DNA of 51,659 bases from contig CAJOCU010000016.1 of the NCBI GenBank assembly GCA_905233765.1, positions 1 to 51,659 on the forward strand, read 5' to 3'. A program made the translations under genes and the position numbers. Each line of letters begins with the position of its first letter. The first letter of the stretch is position 1. Of the stretch, positions 32,915-40,672 are shown in pieces. The DNA is from an uncultured Bacteroidaceae bacterium (GTDB lineage Bacteria; Bacteroidota; Bacteroidia; Bacteroidales; Bacteroidaceae). The notes under the pieces are model-generated. The model made no database searches, was not told the origin of the DNA, and worked only from the letters and a program-made list of their open reading frames with translations.

Positions 32915-34186
32915 TCACTTGCGGATGATGGTTTGTGCCCGGTCGGGACCTACAGAAAGAATAGTGATGGGCGTTTGTAGTTCGGTCTCGAGGAACTTGA
33001 TGTAGTCCTTGAAGGCTTGTGGGAACTGATCCTCGGAGGTCATCGCGCTGAGATCTTCGCTCCAGCCCGGCAGGTCGCGATAGACGGCAGCCCAGCCCTC
33101 AGTGTCGAAGGGCAGGTCGGTGACTTGCACACCGTCCTTCTCGTAAGCTACGCAGGCGCGGATGGTGGGGAAGCCATCGAGGACGTCGCTCTTCATCATG
33201 ATGAGTTGTGTGACGCCGTTAATCATGATGGCGTACTTCAGGGCTACGAGATCCACCCATCCACAGCGACGGTTGCGCCCTGTGACGGCACCGTACTCAT
33301 GCCCAATCTCGCGCAGACGGTCCCCCGTCTCGTCGAAAAGTTCCACAGGGAAGGGACCCGAACCCACGCGCGTGCTGTAGGCTTTGAAGATACCGAATAC
33401 TTCGCGAATCTTGTTGGGACCTACACCCAGACCTGTGCAGACGCCGCCCGTAGTGGTGCTGCTGGAGCTTACGAAGGGATATGTGCCATGGTCGATGTCG
33501 AGCATTGTTCCTTGCGCGCCTTCGGCGAGCACGTTCTTACCCTCTGACAGCAAGCGATTGATTTCAATCTCTGTGTCCACCAGCGGGTACTGGCGCATGT
33601 ATTCCACCCCCTGAAGCCACAGCTGTTCCTCCTCGGTGATATCGTAGTCGGTGTAATGGAGGTCGCGCAGGATCTGCTCATGGCGCGCTTTCAGTGCTTT
33701 ATATTTCTCTTCGAAGTTGTCAAGGATATCGCCCACGCGGAGGCCTGTGCGGCTGGCTTTCTCGCTGTAGGTGGGACCGATGCCTTTGCCAGTGGTGCCC
33801 ACTTTATTCTTGCCCTTGGCAGCTTCATAGGCGCGGTCGAGAACACGATGTGTGGGCAGGATGAGATGAGCTCGTGTGCTGATATGCAGGCGGCTACGGA
33901 GATCGTAGCCTGCATCTTCCAGCTCGCGTGCCTCGTTCATGAAGAGGTCTGGAGCGATGACGCAGCCGTTGCCGATGATGTTCAGCTTACCCTCATCGAA
34001 GATGCCAGATGGAATGCTGCGCAGGACGAATTTCTTGCCTTCGAAGATGATGGTGTGACCGGCGTTGGGGCCACCGGCAAATCGGGCGACAACGTCGTAT
34101 TGGGGAGTGAAGACATCGACGACCTTACCTTTTCCTTCGTCGCCGAAGACAATGCCTAAGAGGGCGTCAACATGACCTTGTTTCAT
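32915..34186 (-). CDS. purA: Adenylosuccinate synthetase
   Basis: 423 residues; GTP-dependent joining of aspartate to IMP, first step to AMP. Signatures: GDEGKGK at 15-21 (GTP/IMP loop), FAGGPNAGHTI, GTTGKGIGPTYSEKASR, and VGPNKIREVFGIFKAYSTRV with GPFPVEL near the C-terminal third. Complete length. It follows the Fur-family gene by 15 bases, so they probably share the promoter at 34707-34738; fur next to purA is an arrangement I know from other Bacteroidales. Confidence 0.97.
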   Translation of the reverse strand: MKQGHVDALLGIVFGDEGKGKVVDVFTPQYDVVARFAGGPNAGHTIIFEGKKFVLRSIPSGIFDEGKLNIIGNGCVIAPDLFMNEARELEDAGYDLRSRLHISTRAHLILPTHRVLDRAYEAAKGKNKVGTTGKGIGPTYSEKASRTGLRVGDILDNFEEKYKALKARHEQILRDLHYTDYDITEEEQLWLQGVEYMRQYPLVDTEIEINRLLSEGKNVLAEGAQGTMLDIDHGTYPFVSSSSTTTGGVCTGLGVGPNKIREVFGIFKAYSTRVGSGPFPVELFDETGDRLREIGHEYGAVTGRNRRCGWVDLVALKYAIMINGVTQLIMMKSDVLDGFPTIRACVAYEKDGVQVTDLPFDTEGWAAVYRDLPGWSEDLSAMTSEDQFPQAFKDYIKFLETELQTPITILSVGPDRAQTIIRK

Positions 34187-34201
34187 GACTACGTGTATTT
34201 T

Positions 34202-34699
34202 TTAGGGTTGATTTTCAGTGTATTGTGAGTGGAATTTGAGCTGTTTCCGCATTTGACGATGACATGAGGCACAGGTGCCATAGACATAGACGATGCGGTG
34301 TGTTACGTGGAAGGTGCGCGGATGGTAAGTATCCAAACTTGTGGCCAGCTCCTTGCTCCTAATACGCGTGATGCGGTGGCAGTTATTACAGATTTGATAG
34401 CTGCGCGGACAATCGTCTGCAATACGCTCAAAGATGGCAGCAGAAGATGAGAAAGGGTGGCGGATGAGTAGGTTGGCCTGTACCAGTAACTGCGTGGTTT
34501 GATATAGAGTCCCCGTGCTTACGCGGAAACGACGGTCCTGCATCGTGTGTTGCAGGTCCTCAATAGTGAATGTGCCTTCGATGTCATAGATAGCCTCCAA
34601 GATGGCAAACCGTTCACGGGTCTGCCGACACTGGTGGGCAATGAGGAATTCTCTGAACTGCGCTGCCACCAGCTCGTGTAAGCTTGTCTGTTCGCTCAT
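34202..34699 (-). CDS. Fur-family transcriptional regulator
   Basis: 165 residues from the ATG at 34699. Winged-helix part (RQTRERFAILEAIYDIEGTF, TGTLYQTTQLLVQANLL) followed by a dimerisation domain with two CxxC pairs (ICNNCHRI and CASCHRQ) that bind structural zinc. The classical His-rich sensory site (HHDHxxC) is not seen, so iron sensing is uncertain; it could be a Fur, Zur or Per type. Start: an in-frame ATG exists at 34747, but the promoter (-7 box at 34707-34714) lies between the two, so only 34699 can be used; only seven bases then separate the -7 box from the ATG, giving a leaderless or nearly leaderless mRNA. Confidence 0.85.
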   Translation of the reverse strand: MSEQTSLHELVAAQFREFLIAHQCRQTRERFAILEAIYDIEGTFTIEDLQHTMQDRRFRVSTGTLYQTTQLLVQANLLIRHPFSSSAAIFERIADDCPRSYQICNNCHRITRIRSKELATSLDTYHPRTFHVTHRIVYVYGTCASCHRQMRKQLKFHSQYTENQP

Positions 34700-34706
34700 A
34701 CGGGCA

Positions 34707-34738
34707 CAAAGGTAGTGCTTTTCAGCGGAATGACCAAA
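34707..34738 (-). promoter_or_regulatory. Promoter of fur-like gene and purA
   Basis: Minus strand: TTTG (34738-34735), 20 bases, TACCTTTG (34714-34707). Both boxes match consensus. The ATG of the regulator is at 34699, seven bases past the box. Confidence 0.78.
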
Positions 34739-34753
34739 GAAAGGCACAAGTTT

Positions 34754-35323
34754 TCAATAATTCTTACACTCTTCTAAGCGTACGAGGGCGTTCTGTACAG
34801 CTTTGCGCAGGGGTAGGAAGGGAGTCGGTAATGTGGCGACAGCCTGGTCGCGGAACTCGGCCTCGGCATCGGGAGAGAGCTCTGCACCGCCCATCAGCAG
34901 ACGCCCAATGATGAGGAAACCGCATAGTTGGTATATTGGTCGGTCATCGGCCATCCAGCGGAAGGCTTGTTCGGGGGCATCGCTCATCTGCGAGAGACGG
35001 TCCAGCACCATCAGTTGTGCCAATTCGGCTTGCTCAGGCCGCAGGCTGCTCATCCACAGGTCGGCGATGTCGCTGTCGAACTCTTCCTTTGGGAAGAGCA
35101 TAATGGCCAGCATCTTGCACTCGCGGATGTTCTCCTGCCAAAGTTCCAGCGCGAGATGGCGGTCGGGCTCGTACTCGGCAGCTATCTCGCGCAGGCGTGG
35201 TAACTCCACACCATAAACCAACTTGTAGCCCATTCCGCTCTCGCGGATGGCCTTCGATGTCACACCATTCATGGCAGCGCGCAAGTCGGCTTTAATGGTT
35301 TGGATAGGGCTAATGGGGTTCAT
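34754..35323 (-). CDS. DNA alkylation repair protein (AlkD-like HEAT repeat family)
   Basis: 189 residues, all-helical HEAT-like repeats in the manner of the AlkC/AlkD DNA glycosylases (PF08713-type), with the typical YGVELPRLREIA near the N-terminus and LWQENIRECKMLAIMLFPK. Bacteroidetes members are shorter than Bacillus AlkD (237 residues), and the glycosylase activity of this short form is assumed, not seen. Stop lies 15 bases before the fur promoter -33 box; start is 20 bases after the DPP III gene. Confidence 0.75.
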   Translation of the reverse strand: MNPISPIQTIKADLRAAMNGVTSKAIRESGMGYKLVYGVELPRLREIAAEYEPDRHLALELWQENIRECKMLAIMLFPKEEFDSDIADLWMSSLRPEQAELAQLMVLDRLSQMSDAPEQAFRWMADDRPIYQLCGFLIIGRLLMGGAELSPDAEAEFRDQAVATLPTPFLPLRKAVQNALVRLEECKNY

Positions 35324-35342
35324 GGGCTTCTGGGCCTATGGC

Positions 35343-37415
35343 CTATTCATTAATGTAGGGCAAGGTCCTGTACTCTCTACTGTAGCGTAGCATCTGATGG
35401 TCGTAAGCCTCGCCGTAACGAATCTGTACATCGGTGATGTTGCCGTCCTTATCCTCGGTGACGACGTATTCGGGGTTGATGAAGCCTTTGTAAGGTGCCA
35501 GGTCAAGTGCTTTGTAGCGGGCGAGCACCTCCTTGTGCAACGCACTATCGACTTTCACACCGTAGGCCTCAATGAGGCGGCGGGCACCTTCGTAGTCACC
35601 CTCGCTTTTCACACGCTGAATCTCAGCAAGCAACTCGCCGAAGAGTGTGCGCAGGGCGGCATAGTCGTTGACCTGCACGTATGTCTTTCCGTCACGCTTG
35701 ACGAGCTCGACGGCCGCCGTAATCCCCTCTGCGTTCGCTGAGGGTCTCGCGTGATCCAGCACCCAATGGGCGATGAGTGAGCGGTTGCGCATGTGGGCCT
35801 CCTCGATGGTATTGCCTGGTTCAATGCGCACGAGCTGCGTCATCAGACCGTTCATCAGATAGGTGTAGTATTGGCTCTTGTAGGCATCGGTATTGGGTGT
35901 GAGCCCCAGTTCCACCAGTTTCGGGTCTGCGATGTAGTAGAGGCCGAAGAGGTCGGCGCGCGCTTCCTCGATGGCACTGCCGTAGGCCTTCAGCGAGTCG
36001 ACATCCACGCCGGGAAGCAACTTACCGCTGCCGTGGCCAAGACATTCGTGGAGGTCGGTGTGGAGGTCGTCGCACACGTCGCCGTATTCCTTAATCATAT
36101 CGCGCGTAGCCTGATCGATGACGAACTCTTCCTGGAAACCATTGCCGCGGGCCGCCTTGTTGTAGGCATCGGTGAGGTTGCCGATGGTCACACTCTTGGA
36201 ACCGTGTTCCGCACGCACCCAGTTGCTGTTCGGCAGGTTGATACCAATGGCGGTGCTGGGGTAGAGGTCGCCGCCGAGGATGGCTGCCACGATGACCTTG
36301 GCGGTGATACCCTTGCAGTTCTGCTTCTTGAAACGGGCATCCACGGGCGAGTGGTCCTCGAACCATTGTGCGTTGGCCGACAGTTTCTCGGTGCGCTCTG
36401 TGGCTGCTTTGTCCTTGAAGTTGGCATAGCCTTCCCAGCTGGCCTTCATGCCCAGTGGGTCGCCGTAGCTTTCTGTGAAGCCGTTGGTGAAATCCACGTC
36501 ACCCTCGGTGTCCTCGACCCACAGGATGCTGTATGCATCAAAGGTCTTCAGGTCACCTGTGCGGTAGTATTCAATAAGTTTGTCCATAACGGCCACCTGC
36601 TTGTCGTTCTCGGCCACCGTCTTGGCCTTCTCCAGCCAGAAGATGATGCGGTCGATGGCGGCGCCATAGAGGCCGCCGCTGCGCCACACCTTCTCCGTGA
36701 GCACGCCGTTCTCTTTCACGAGGCGGCTGTTCATACCGAACATCACGGGGTGTGCGGGGTCTGGATCGGCCTCTTTCATTTTCAAATAAAAGTCCTCTGC
36801 CTCGGCTTGTGTCACGCCAGGACCATAATAGTTGGCGGCGCTGGTGAGCACGAGGTCCTCGCCGTCGGCCTGATTGGTACGCTTGGGCATCACTGTTGGG
36901 TCGAAGATGACGGGGAAAATCTCATCGCAGAGGGCCTCCAGCGTCTGTCCCTCGGCCAACGGTAGCTTGGCGGCATCAACGCTCTGCAGGGCAGCGCGGA
37001 AGAAATCCTCCGAGAAACCAGGTTGGAACTTGTCGCAGCCGTAGTGGTGGTGGATGCCGTTGGAGAACCACACGCGCTTCAGATAGACCACGAACTGCTT
37101 GAAGTCCTCGCTCTCGCGGTCACCTTCATAGTCGGTATAGGCGGTTTCGAGCATCTGACGAATGCGTAGGTTGTAGCGCCCGTTCTGGTCCCACAGGATG
37201 TCGCGGCCGCTGAGGGCTGCCTGCGAGAGGTAATAGACGAGCGTCTTCTGACGGAGTGTTAACTGGTCGAAGCCTTCTACTTGATAACGGAGCATTTGCA
37301 GATCGGCAAAGCGCTCGTCGTTGTACTGGAATTCTGTTTCCTCTTTCTGTGTGCCACAGGAGGTGGCAAGGGTCGTAGCTGCAATGAGCATGCTAAAAGA
37401 TAATTTAAGATTCAT
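35343..37415 (-). CDS. Dipeptidyl-peptidase III (M49) lipoprotein
   Basis: 690 residues from the ATG at 37415. Zinc-site HECLGH at 456-461 and EEARAD at 482-487 are the two M49 signatures. A lipoprotein signal (MNLKLSFSMLIAATTLATSC) ends at Cys20, pointing to an envelope location. It removes dipeptides from peptide N-termini and would help use of peptides as nutrients; DPP III from Bacteroides is a characterised relative. An in-frame ATG 43 codons upstream is not credible because it lies inside the preceding HTH gene and would precede a perfect signal peptide. The start overlaps the HTH gene by 11 bases. Confidence 0.93.
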   Translation of the reverse strand: MNLKLSFSMLIAATTLATSCGTQKEETEFQYNDERFADLQMLRYQVEGFDQLTLRQKTLVYYLSQAALSGRDILWDQNGRYNLRIRQMLETAYTDYEGDRESEDFKQFVVYLKRVWFSNGIHHHYGCDKFQPGFSEDFFRAALQSVDAAKLPLAEGQTLEALCDEIFPVIFDPTVMPKRTNQADGEDLVLTSAANYYGPGVTQAEAEDFYLKMKEADPDPAHPVMFGMNSRLVKENGVLTEKVWRSGGLYGAAIDRIIFWLEKAKTVAENDKQVAVMDKLIEYYRTGDLKTFDAYSILWVEDTEGDVDFTNGFTESYGDPLGMKASWEGYANFKDKAATERTEKLSANAQWFEDHSPVDARFKKQNCKGITAKVIVAAILGGDLYPSTAIGINLPNSNWVRAEHGSKSVTIGNLTDAYNKAARGNGFQEEFVIDQATRDMIKEYGDVCDDLHTDLHECLGHGSGKLLPGVDVDSLKAYGSAIEEARADLFGLYYIADPKLVELGLTPNTDAYKSQYYTYLMNGLMTQLVRIEPGNTIEEAHMRNRSLIAHWVLDHARPSANAEGITAAVELVKRDGKTYVQVNDYAALRTLFGELLAEIQRVKSEGDYEGARRLIEAYGVKVDSALHKEVLARYKALDLAPYKGFINPEYVVTEDKDGNITDVQIRYGEAYDHQMLRYSREYRTLPYINE

Positions 37416-37872
37416 TGATGGACTCGTTTTTGTTCTTTCTACCCTTGGTAGTGTTGATCTTGGCAAAGAATTCGTTTTGGTATTGCTTAGGACTCTTTCC
37501 GTAGGATTTGTAGAACGATGAATAGAAGGATTGGCGATTAGCAAAGCCTGCTTCTGCAGAGATTTCGGCCATCGTCAGATGGCGCGTTCGCTTATCGGTC
37601 ATCAGAGCGACGGCTTCGCGCAGACGGTAGCCGGCAATGAGTGTTGGGAAGTTGGTTTGAAAGCGCAAGCTTACAGCTGCACTCACATAGCGCACGTTGG
37701 TTTGAATCTCTTGTGCCAGCATCTGTGCATTGAACAGCGGATCTTGATAGCGTTTCTCGACAATCATTTTGCGAAGAATCTGCTCGCAGATCTCATCGAT
37801 GACTTCACGCTTGATGGCTGTGCGATAAAGAGCTGGCGTTTCTTTTTTCTCGCGGAGGTTATACTTAGACAT
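37405..37872 (-). CDS. AraC-type helix-turn-helix protein
   Basis: 155 residues: a short N-terminal helix region (about 1-45) and then the two HTH motifs of an AraC DNA-binding domain (FNAQMLAQEIQTNVRYVSAA; MAEISAEAGFANRQSFYSSF with YGKSPKQYQNEFFA). No sensor domain, so it resembles the short AraC-like proteins common in Bacteroidetes (often the output of two-component systems or free-standing). Its stop overlaps the DPP III start, so it may control or be co-expressed with the peptidase. Confidence 0.87.
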   Translation of the reverse strand: MSKYNLREKKETPALYRTAIKREVIDEICEQILRKMIVEKRYQDPLFNAQMLAQEIQTNVRYVSAAVSLRFQTNFPTLIAGYRLREAVALMTDKRTRHLTMAEISAEAGFANRQSFYSSFYKSYGKSPKQYQNEFFAKINTTKGRKNKNESINES

Positions 37873-37910
37873 CGCTTTTTAACGAGATATGGTTTGTATT
37901 TATACTTTAT

Positions 37911-40607
37911 TTAAGAAACAAAGGTCGAGGCTTTCTCATGGGCTTGCAGGCGCAAATCATATTGTACGATCTGTTTCAGCAGCTCGCGTTGTTGTTGCCC
38001 CAGCTCTGCTAATTTATCCTGCAGCAGTGCCCGTTCGGCATCTCCATTGTCGGAGATGGGGCGCAACCCTTCAGCTTGCAGGGCAATGATTTGTGCGCGC
38101 AGGTAATCTGCGCGGGCTTCTGTCGTTGCCTGTTCCTGCAACAACTTGCGCACGTGTTCGCGCAGAGCGCTCCAGTCTTTTTCACCTGCCAGTACGCGTT
38201 CCAACTCCTGGATCTGCACGGGAGGGTGGTTGGCGTTGTAGCGGTTCATCCACAGGTCTAAATTGCGGCGCTGCTGTGCGATGTCCTGTTCGAAGTCGAG
38301 CGTATGTCGGTCTAGTGCATCCTTCTGAGCCTCGGCGGCCAGCCGTCGTTGCAGGTGCTCACCGTAGTCCTTGCGAGTGCGCTCCAGCAGCTCGGTCTGT
38401 GTGGCATACTCTTTTCGAGCTTGTTCGAAGGGCTGCTTACAGTTCCCCTCGGGAAAGAGCTTCTGCCATGCGTTCTCGGACTTCTCGGCGTGCTCGCGCA
38501 GCTTGTTGTTGTAAGACTCTAGCGAAGTGATGTCAGTTAGCAGTTGCTGATGGGCTTCCTGCAGACGCCGCCCGTCGGTCTTCAGCCGCATAGCCTCCAA
38601 CTCGGTTACTTGCAGATTACTGGTAACAATATCCCACTGATCGCGCGTGTTCTGGATACGTTGCTTCAGACCCTCGGGAGAGGATGTCCACAGTGCGAAC
38701 CAATCGGGCAGCGTGATGGCTTTCTCCAGCGCGTCGTAGCGCTGGCGGAAGATGTCAGTGGTCTGCTGCAGATGTTTGTTGAGCCGTTCCACTTGTCCTG
38801 CCATCACCTGACAAGCGGTGTTGGCTTCGTTCAGGCGGATAGAAAGGTCGTCGGCTTGCTGCTGCAGTTTCTGGATGGTGATGCCGATGTTGGAGATAGA
38901 GTCCAAGTGGAAGGTGAAGGCTTCCAGTTCCTTCTCAGCGGTCTCGGCATCCACTGAGGCCTTATCTATGAGGAGCTGGATGAGCGTCTTGCGAGCCTCA
39001 CGGTTGGTGGAGGGCGTGCAATCGGAGAACGAAGGGTCTAATGCACGGAAGCTCTTCCATTCCTCGACATCGGCGTGCTGGCGCTGGCGCAGCGTGCTTA
39101 GGTGTTCGTTTTCAGTCTCTAGGCATGCTTGCGTCTGTGTCAAGTCCTTTTGGAACTCTGCCATTTGGCGTTGCTTGGCTGCGAGATCGTGACGCAGCGT
39201 CTCGCAGTCGGCTTTCAAGGATGCAATCAGTGCGTTTTGTTCCACGATGGTCTCGCCCTGCCACGGGTGATGCGTGGCGCCGCAGACAGTGCAGGGGGTA
39301 CCTTCGACGAGGTCTCCGCGCAGCTCAATGACATTCTGGCTTTTCGACAGTGTCAGGTGGTATGTCTTGTGTTCCAACTGTTGGGCCAAGTGGCGCACGT
39401 CGTTGTCTAACTGATCGATATCGCGGTTCAGGTGGTCTGCATGCAGGCGTAGCCGGGTGATGCTCTCTTCCTTCTGCTCGATGAGGTCATAGCCCATAGC
39501 AATGCCGTGCCACAGCGTAGCCCCCATCTTCAGCATCATCACTCGGCTGCGTAATTCCAGTGCTCGTCGCTGCATGTTATAGCTGTCCTTTCCAGCAATG
39601 CCGCGGCGATGCCCTTCAGCCTCCTCTTGTTTCGATGTGATGGCGGCGCTGAGTTTCTGGTTTTCGGTGAAGAGACGCCCGAGCTGCTCATCGCGTTCCT
39701 CCTGGCGTCGCAGTGCCTGATTGAGTTCTTGGGTGAGCGCGGTGCGCTGCTGCTCCACCAGCATCAGTTCGTCTATCATGATCTTCACGGCATCGCAGTG
39801 CGTCAGCATCTGTTGGTGTACATCGAGTGCCTGAAGCTCCACGCGTAGTTCCGTGATTTCCTTTTGCACTTGCTCTGTCTCGCTGGTATTCTCGAGGATG
39901 CTTTTCTGCAGGATACTGTCGCGCTCGTGTAGCAACTTGACTCTTTCCTCCAGTTCGCTGCTATGCTGATGTCCTTCTTCTGCCTCTGCACACAGCCGTT
40001 CGCCTTCAGCCATCTTCACGGCAGCCGACAGCAGACTCTGCACGGCATCGCCCACTTTCTCCTTCTCGATAATCAGGCGTTGCTCAGCTGCGTCTGCTTG
40101 CTTCTGCGCTTGCTCTATCTCTATGGATTGTTGGCTGCTGGCCTGACGTGTCTTCTCGATGTCTTGTGCTAGCAGATGGATGCGTTGAATCTGGCCGTTT
40201 ACAGGTTCAAAAGCCTCAAAACGTTCTAACTCCTGACGTTCAGCCTGAATGCTCGCCAGCTCTTTGTTCAGATGGTATAGACGTTCGTTTTGCTCTGTCA
40301 GTTCGGTGTTGACCGTCAGGTACTTGTGCAGTTGCTCCATCTGGCGCTTCAGTTGGACTGCAGTGTCGTCAAGATGTGCCAGCTTGGTTTGGCAGAGGCG
40401 GCGTCCATCATGGATGGATTGCAGTGTTGTGTCATCCAGCAATTGCTCCTTGAGACGTGCTTGTGAGACCTCTTTCCGGCAGAATGCACGAAGCCATTCG
40501 CGCACATCATCGGGCAGGGGCGAATCGAAACGCTCTTGCCACCATTGGTACAGAGCTGTTTCCATGGACTCGGGACGGAATGTAGGGGAGGTGCTTATCT
40601 CGGACAT
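37911..40607 (-). CDS. SbcC/Rad50-like coiled-coil zinc-hook protein without ATPase head
   Basis: 898 residues, almost wholly coiled coil. Midpoint motif GTPCTVCGATHHPW (C439xxC442) matches the zinc hook of SbcC/Rad50 (family GxPCPxCGSxxHP). The hook is at the centre, as expected for an antiparallel coil that brings both ends together. SbcC-like segments surround it (LERFEAFEPVNGQIQRIHLL; LRGDLVEGTPC). But no Walker A (GxGKS), no LSGGE signature and no Walker B occur at either end; both ATPase lobes (about 150-200 residues each) are absent. The N-terminus (MSEISTSPTFRPESMETALY) is new sequence. Own promoter at 40630-40661, and no SbcD-type nuclease nearby. Function unknown: a dimerising decoy, a scaffold, or a DNA/end-tethering relative. 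Confidence 0.8.
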   Translation of the reverse strand: MSEISTSPTFRPESMETALYQWWQERFDSPLPDDVREWLRAFCRKEVSQARLKEQLLDDTTLQSIHDGRRLCQTKLAHLDDTAVQLKRQMEQLHKYLTVNTELTEQNERLYHLNKELASIQAERQELERFEAFEPVNGQIQRIHLLAQDIEKTRQASSQQSIEIEQAQKQADAAEQRLIIEKEKVGDAVQSLLSAAVKMAEGERLCAEAEEGHQHSSELEERVKLLHERDSILQKSILENTSETEQVQKEITELRVELQALDVHQQMLTHCDAVKIMIDELMLVEQQRTALTQELNQALRRQEERDEQLGRLFTENQKLSAAITSKQEEAEGHRRGIAGKDSYNMQRRALELRSRVMMLKMGATLWHGIAMGYDLIEQKEESITRLRLHADHLNRDIDQLDNDVRHLAQQLEHKTYHLTLSKSQNVIELRGDLVEGTPCTVCGATHHPWQGETIVEQNALIASLKADCETLRHDLAAKQRQMAEFQKDLTQTQACLETENEHLSTLRQRQHADVEEWKSFRALDPSFSDCTPSTNREARKTLIQLLIDKASVDAETAEKELEAFTFHLDSISNIGITIQKLQQQADDLSIRLNEANTACQVMAGQVERLNKHLQQTTDIFRQRYDALEKAITLPDWFALWTSSPEGLKQRIQNTRDQWDIVTSNLQVTELEAMRLKTDGRRLQEAHQQLLTDITSLESYNNKLREHAEKSENAWQKLFPEGNCKQPFEQARKEYATQTELLERTRKDYGEHLQRRLAAEAQKDALDRHTLDFEQDIAQQRRNLDLWMNRYNANHPPVQIQELERVLAGEKDWSALREHVRKLLQEQATTEARADYLRAQIIALQAEGLRPISDNGDAERALLQDKLAELGQQQRELLKQIVQYDLRLQAHEKASTFVS

Positions 40608-40629
40608 AGGGGTTACTGATTTCGTGGCG

Positions 40630-40661
40630 CAAAGATATAGAAATACTTTGAATGGGTGAAA
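40630..40661 (-). promoter_or_regulatory. Promoter of the SbcC-like gene
   Basis: Minus strand TTTC (40661-40658, near TTTG), 20 bases, TATCTTTG (40637-40630). Transcription would begin about 15-17 bases before the ATG at 40607, so this is a free-standing gene and the N-terminus is not cut by a missed upstream exon or frame. Confidence 0.7.
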
Positions 40662-40672
40662 GGAATTGTCTA

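Noticed and set aside
35793..36965. Long plus-strand frame opposite DPP III
   Set aside because: Antisense to the intact HECLGH gene; no family similarity or start context.
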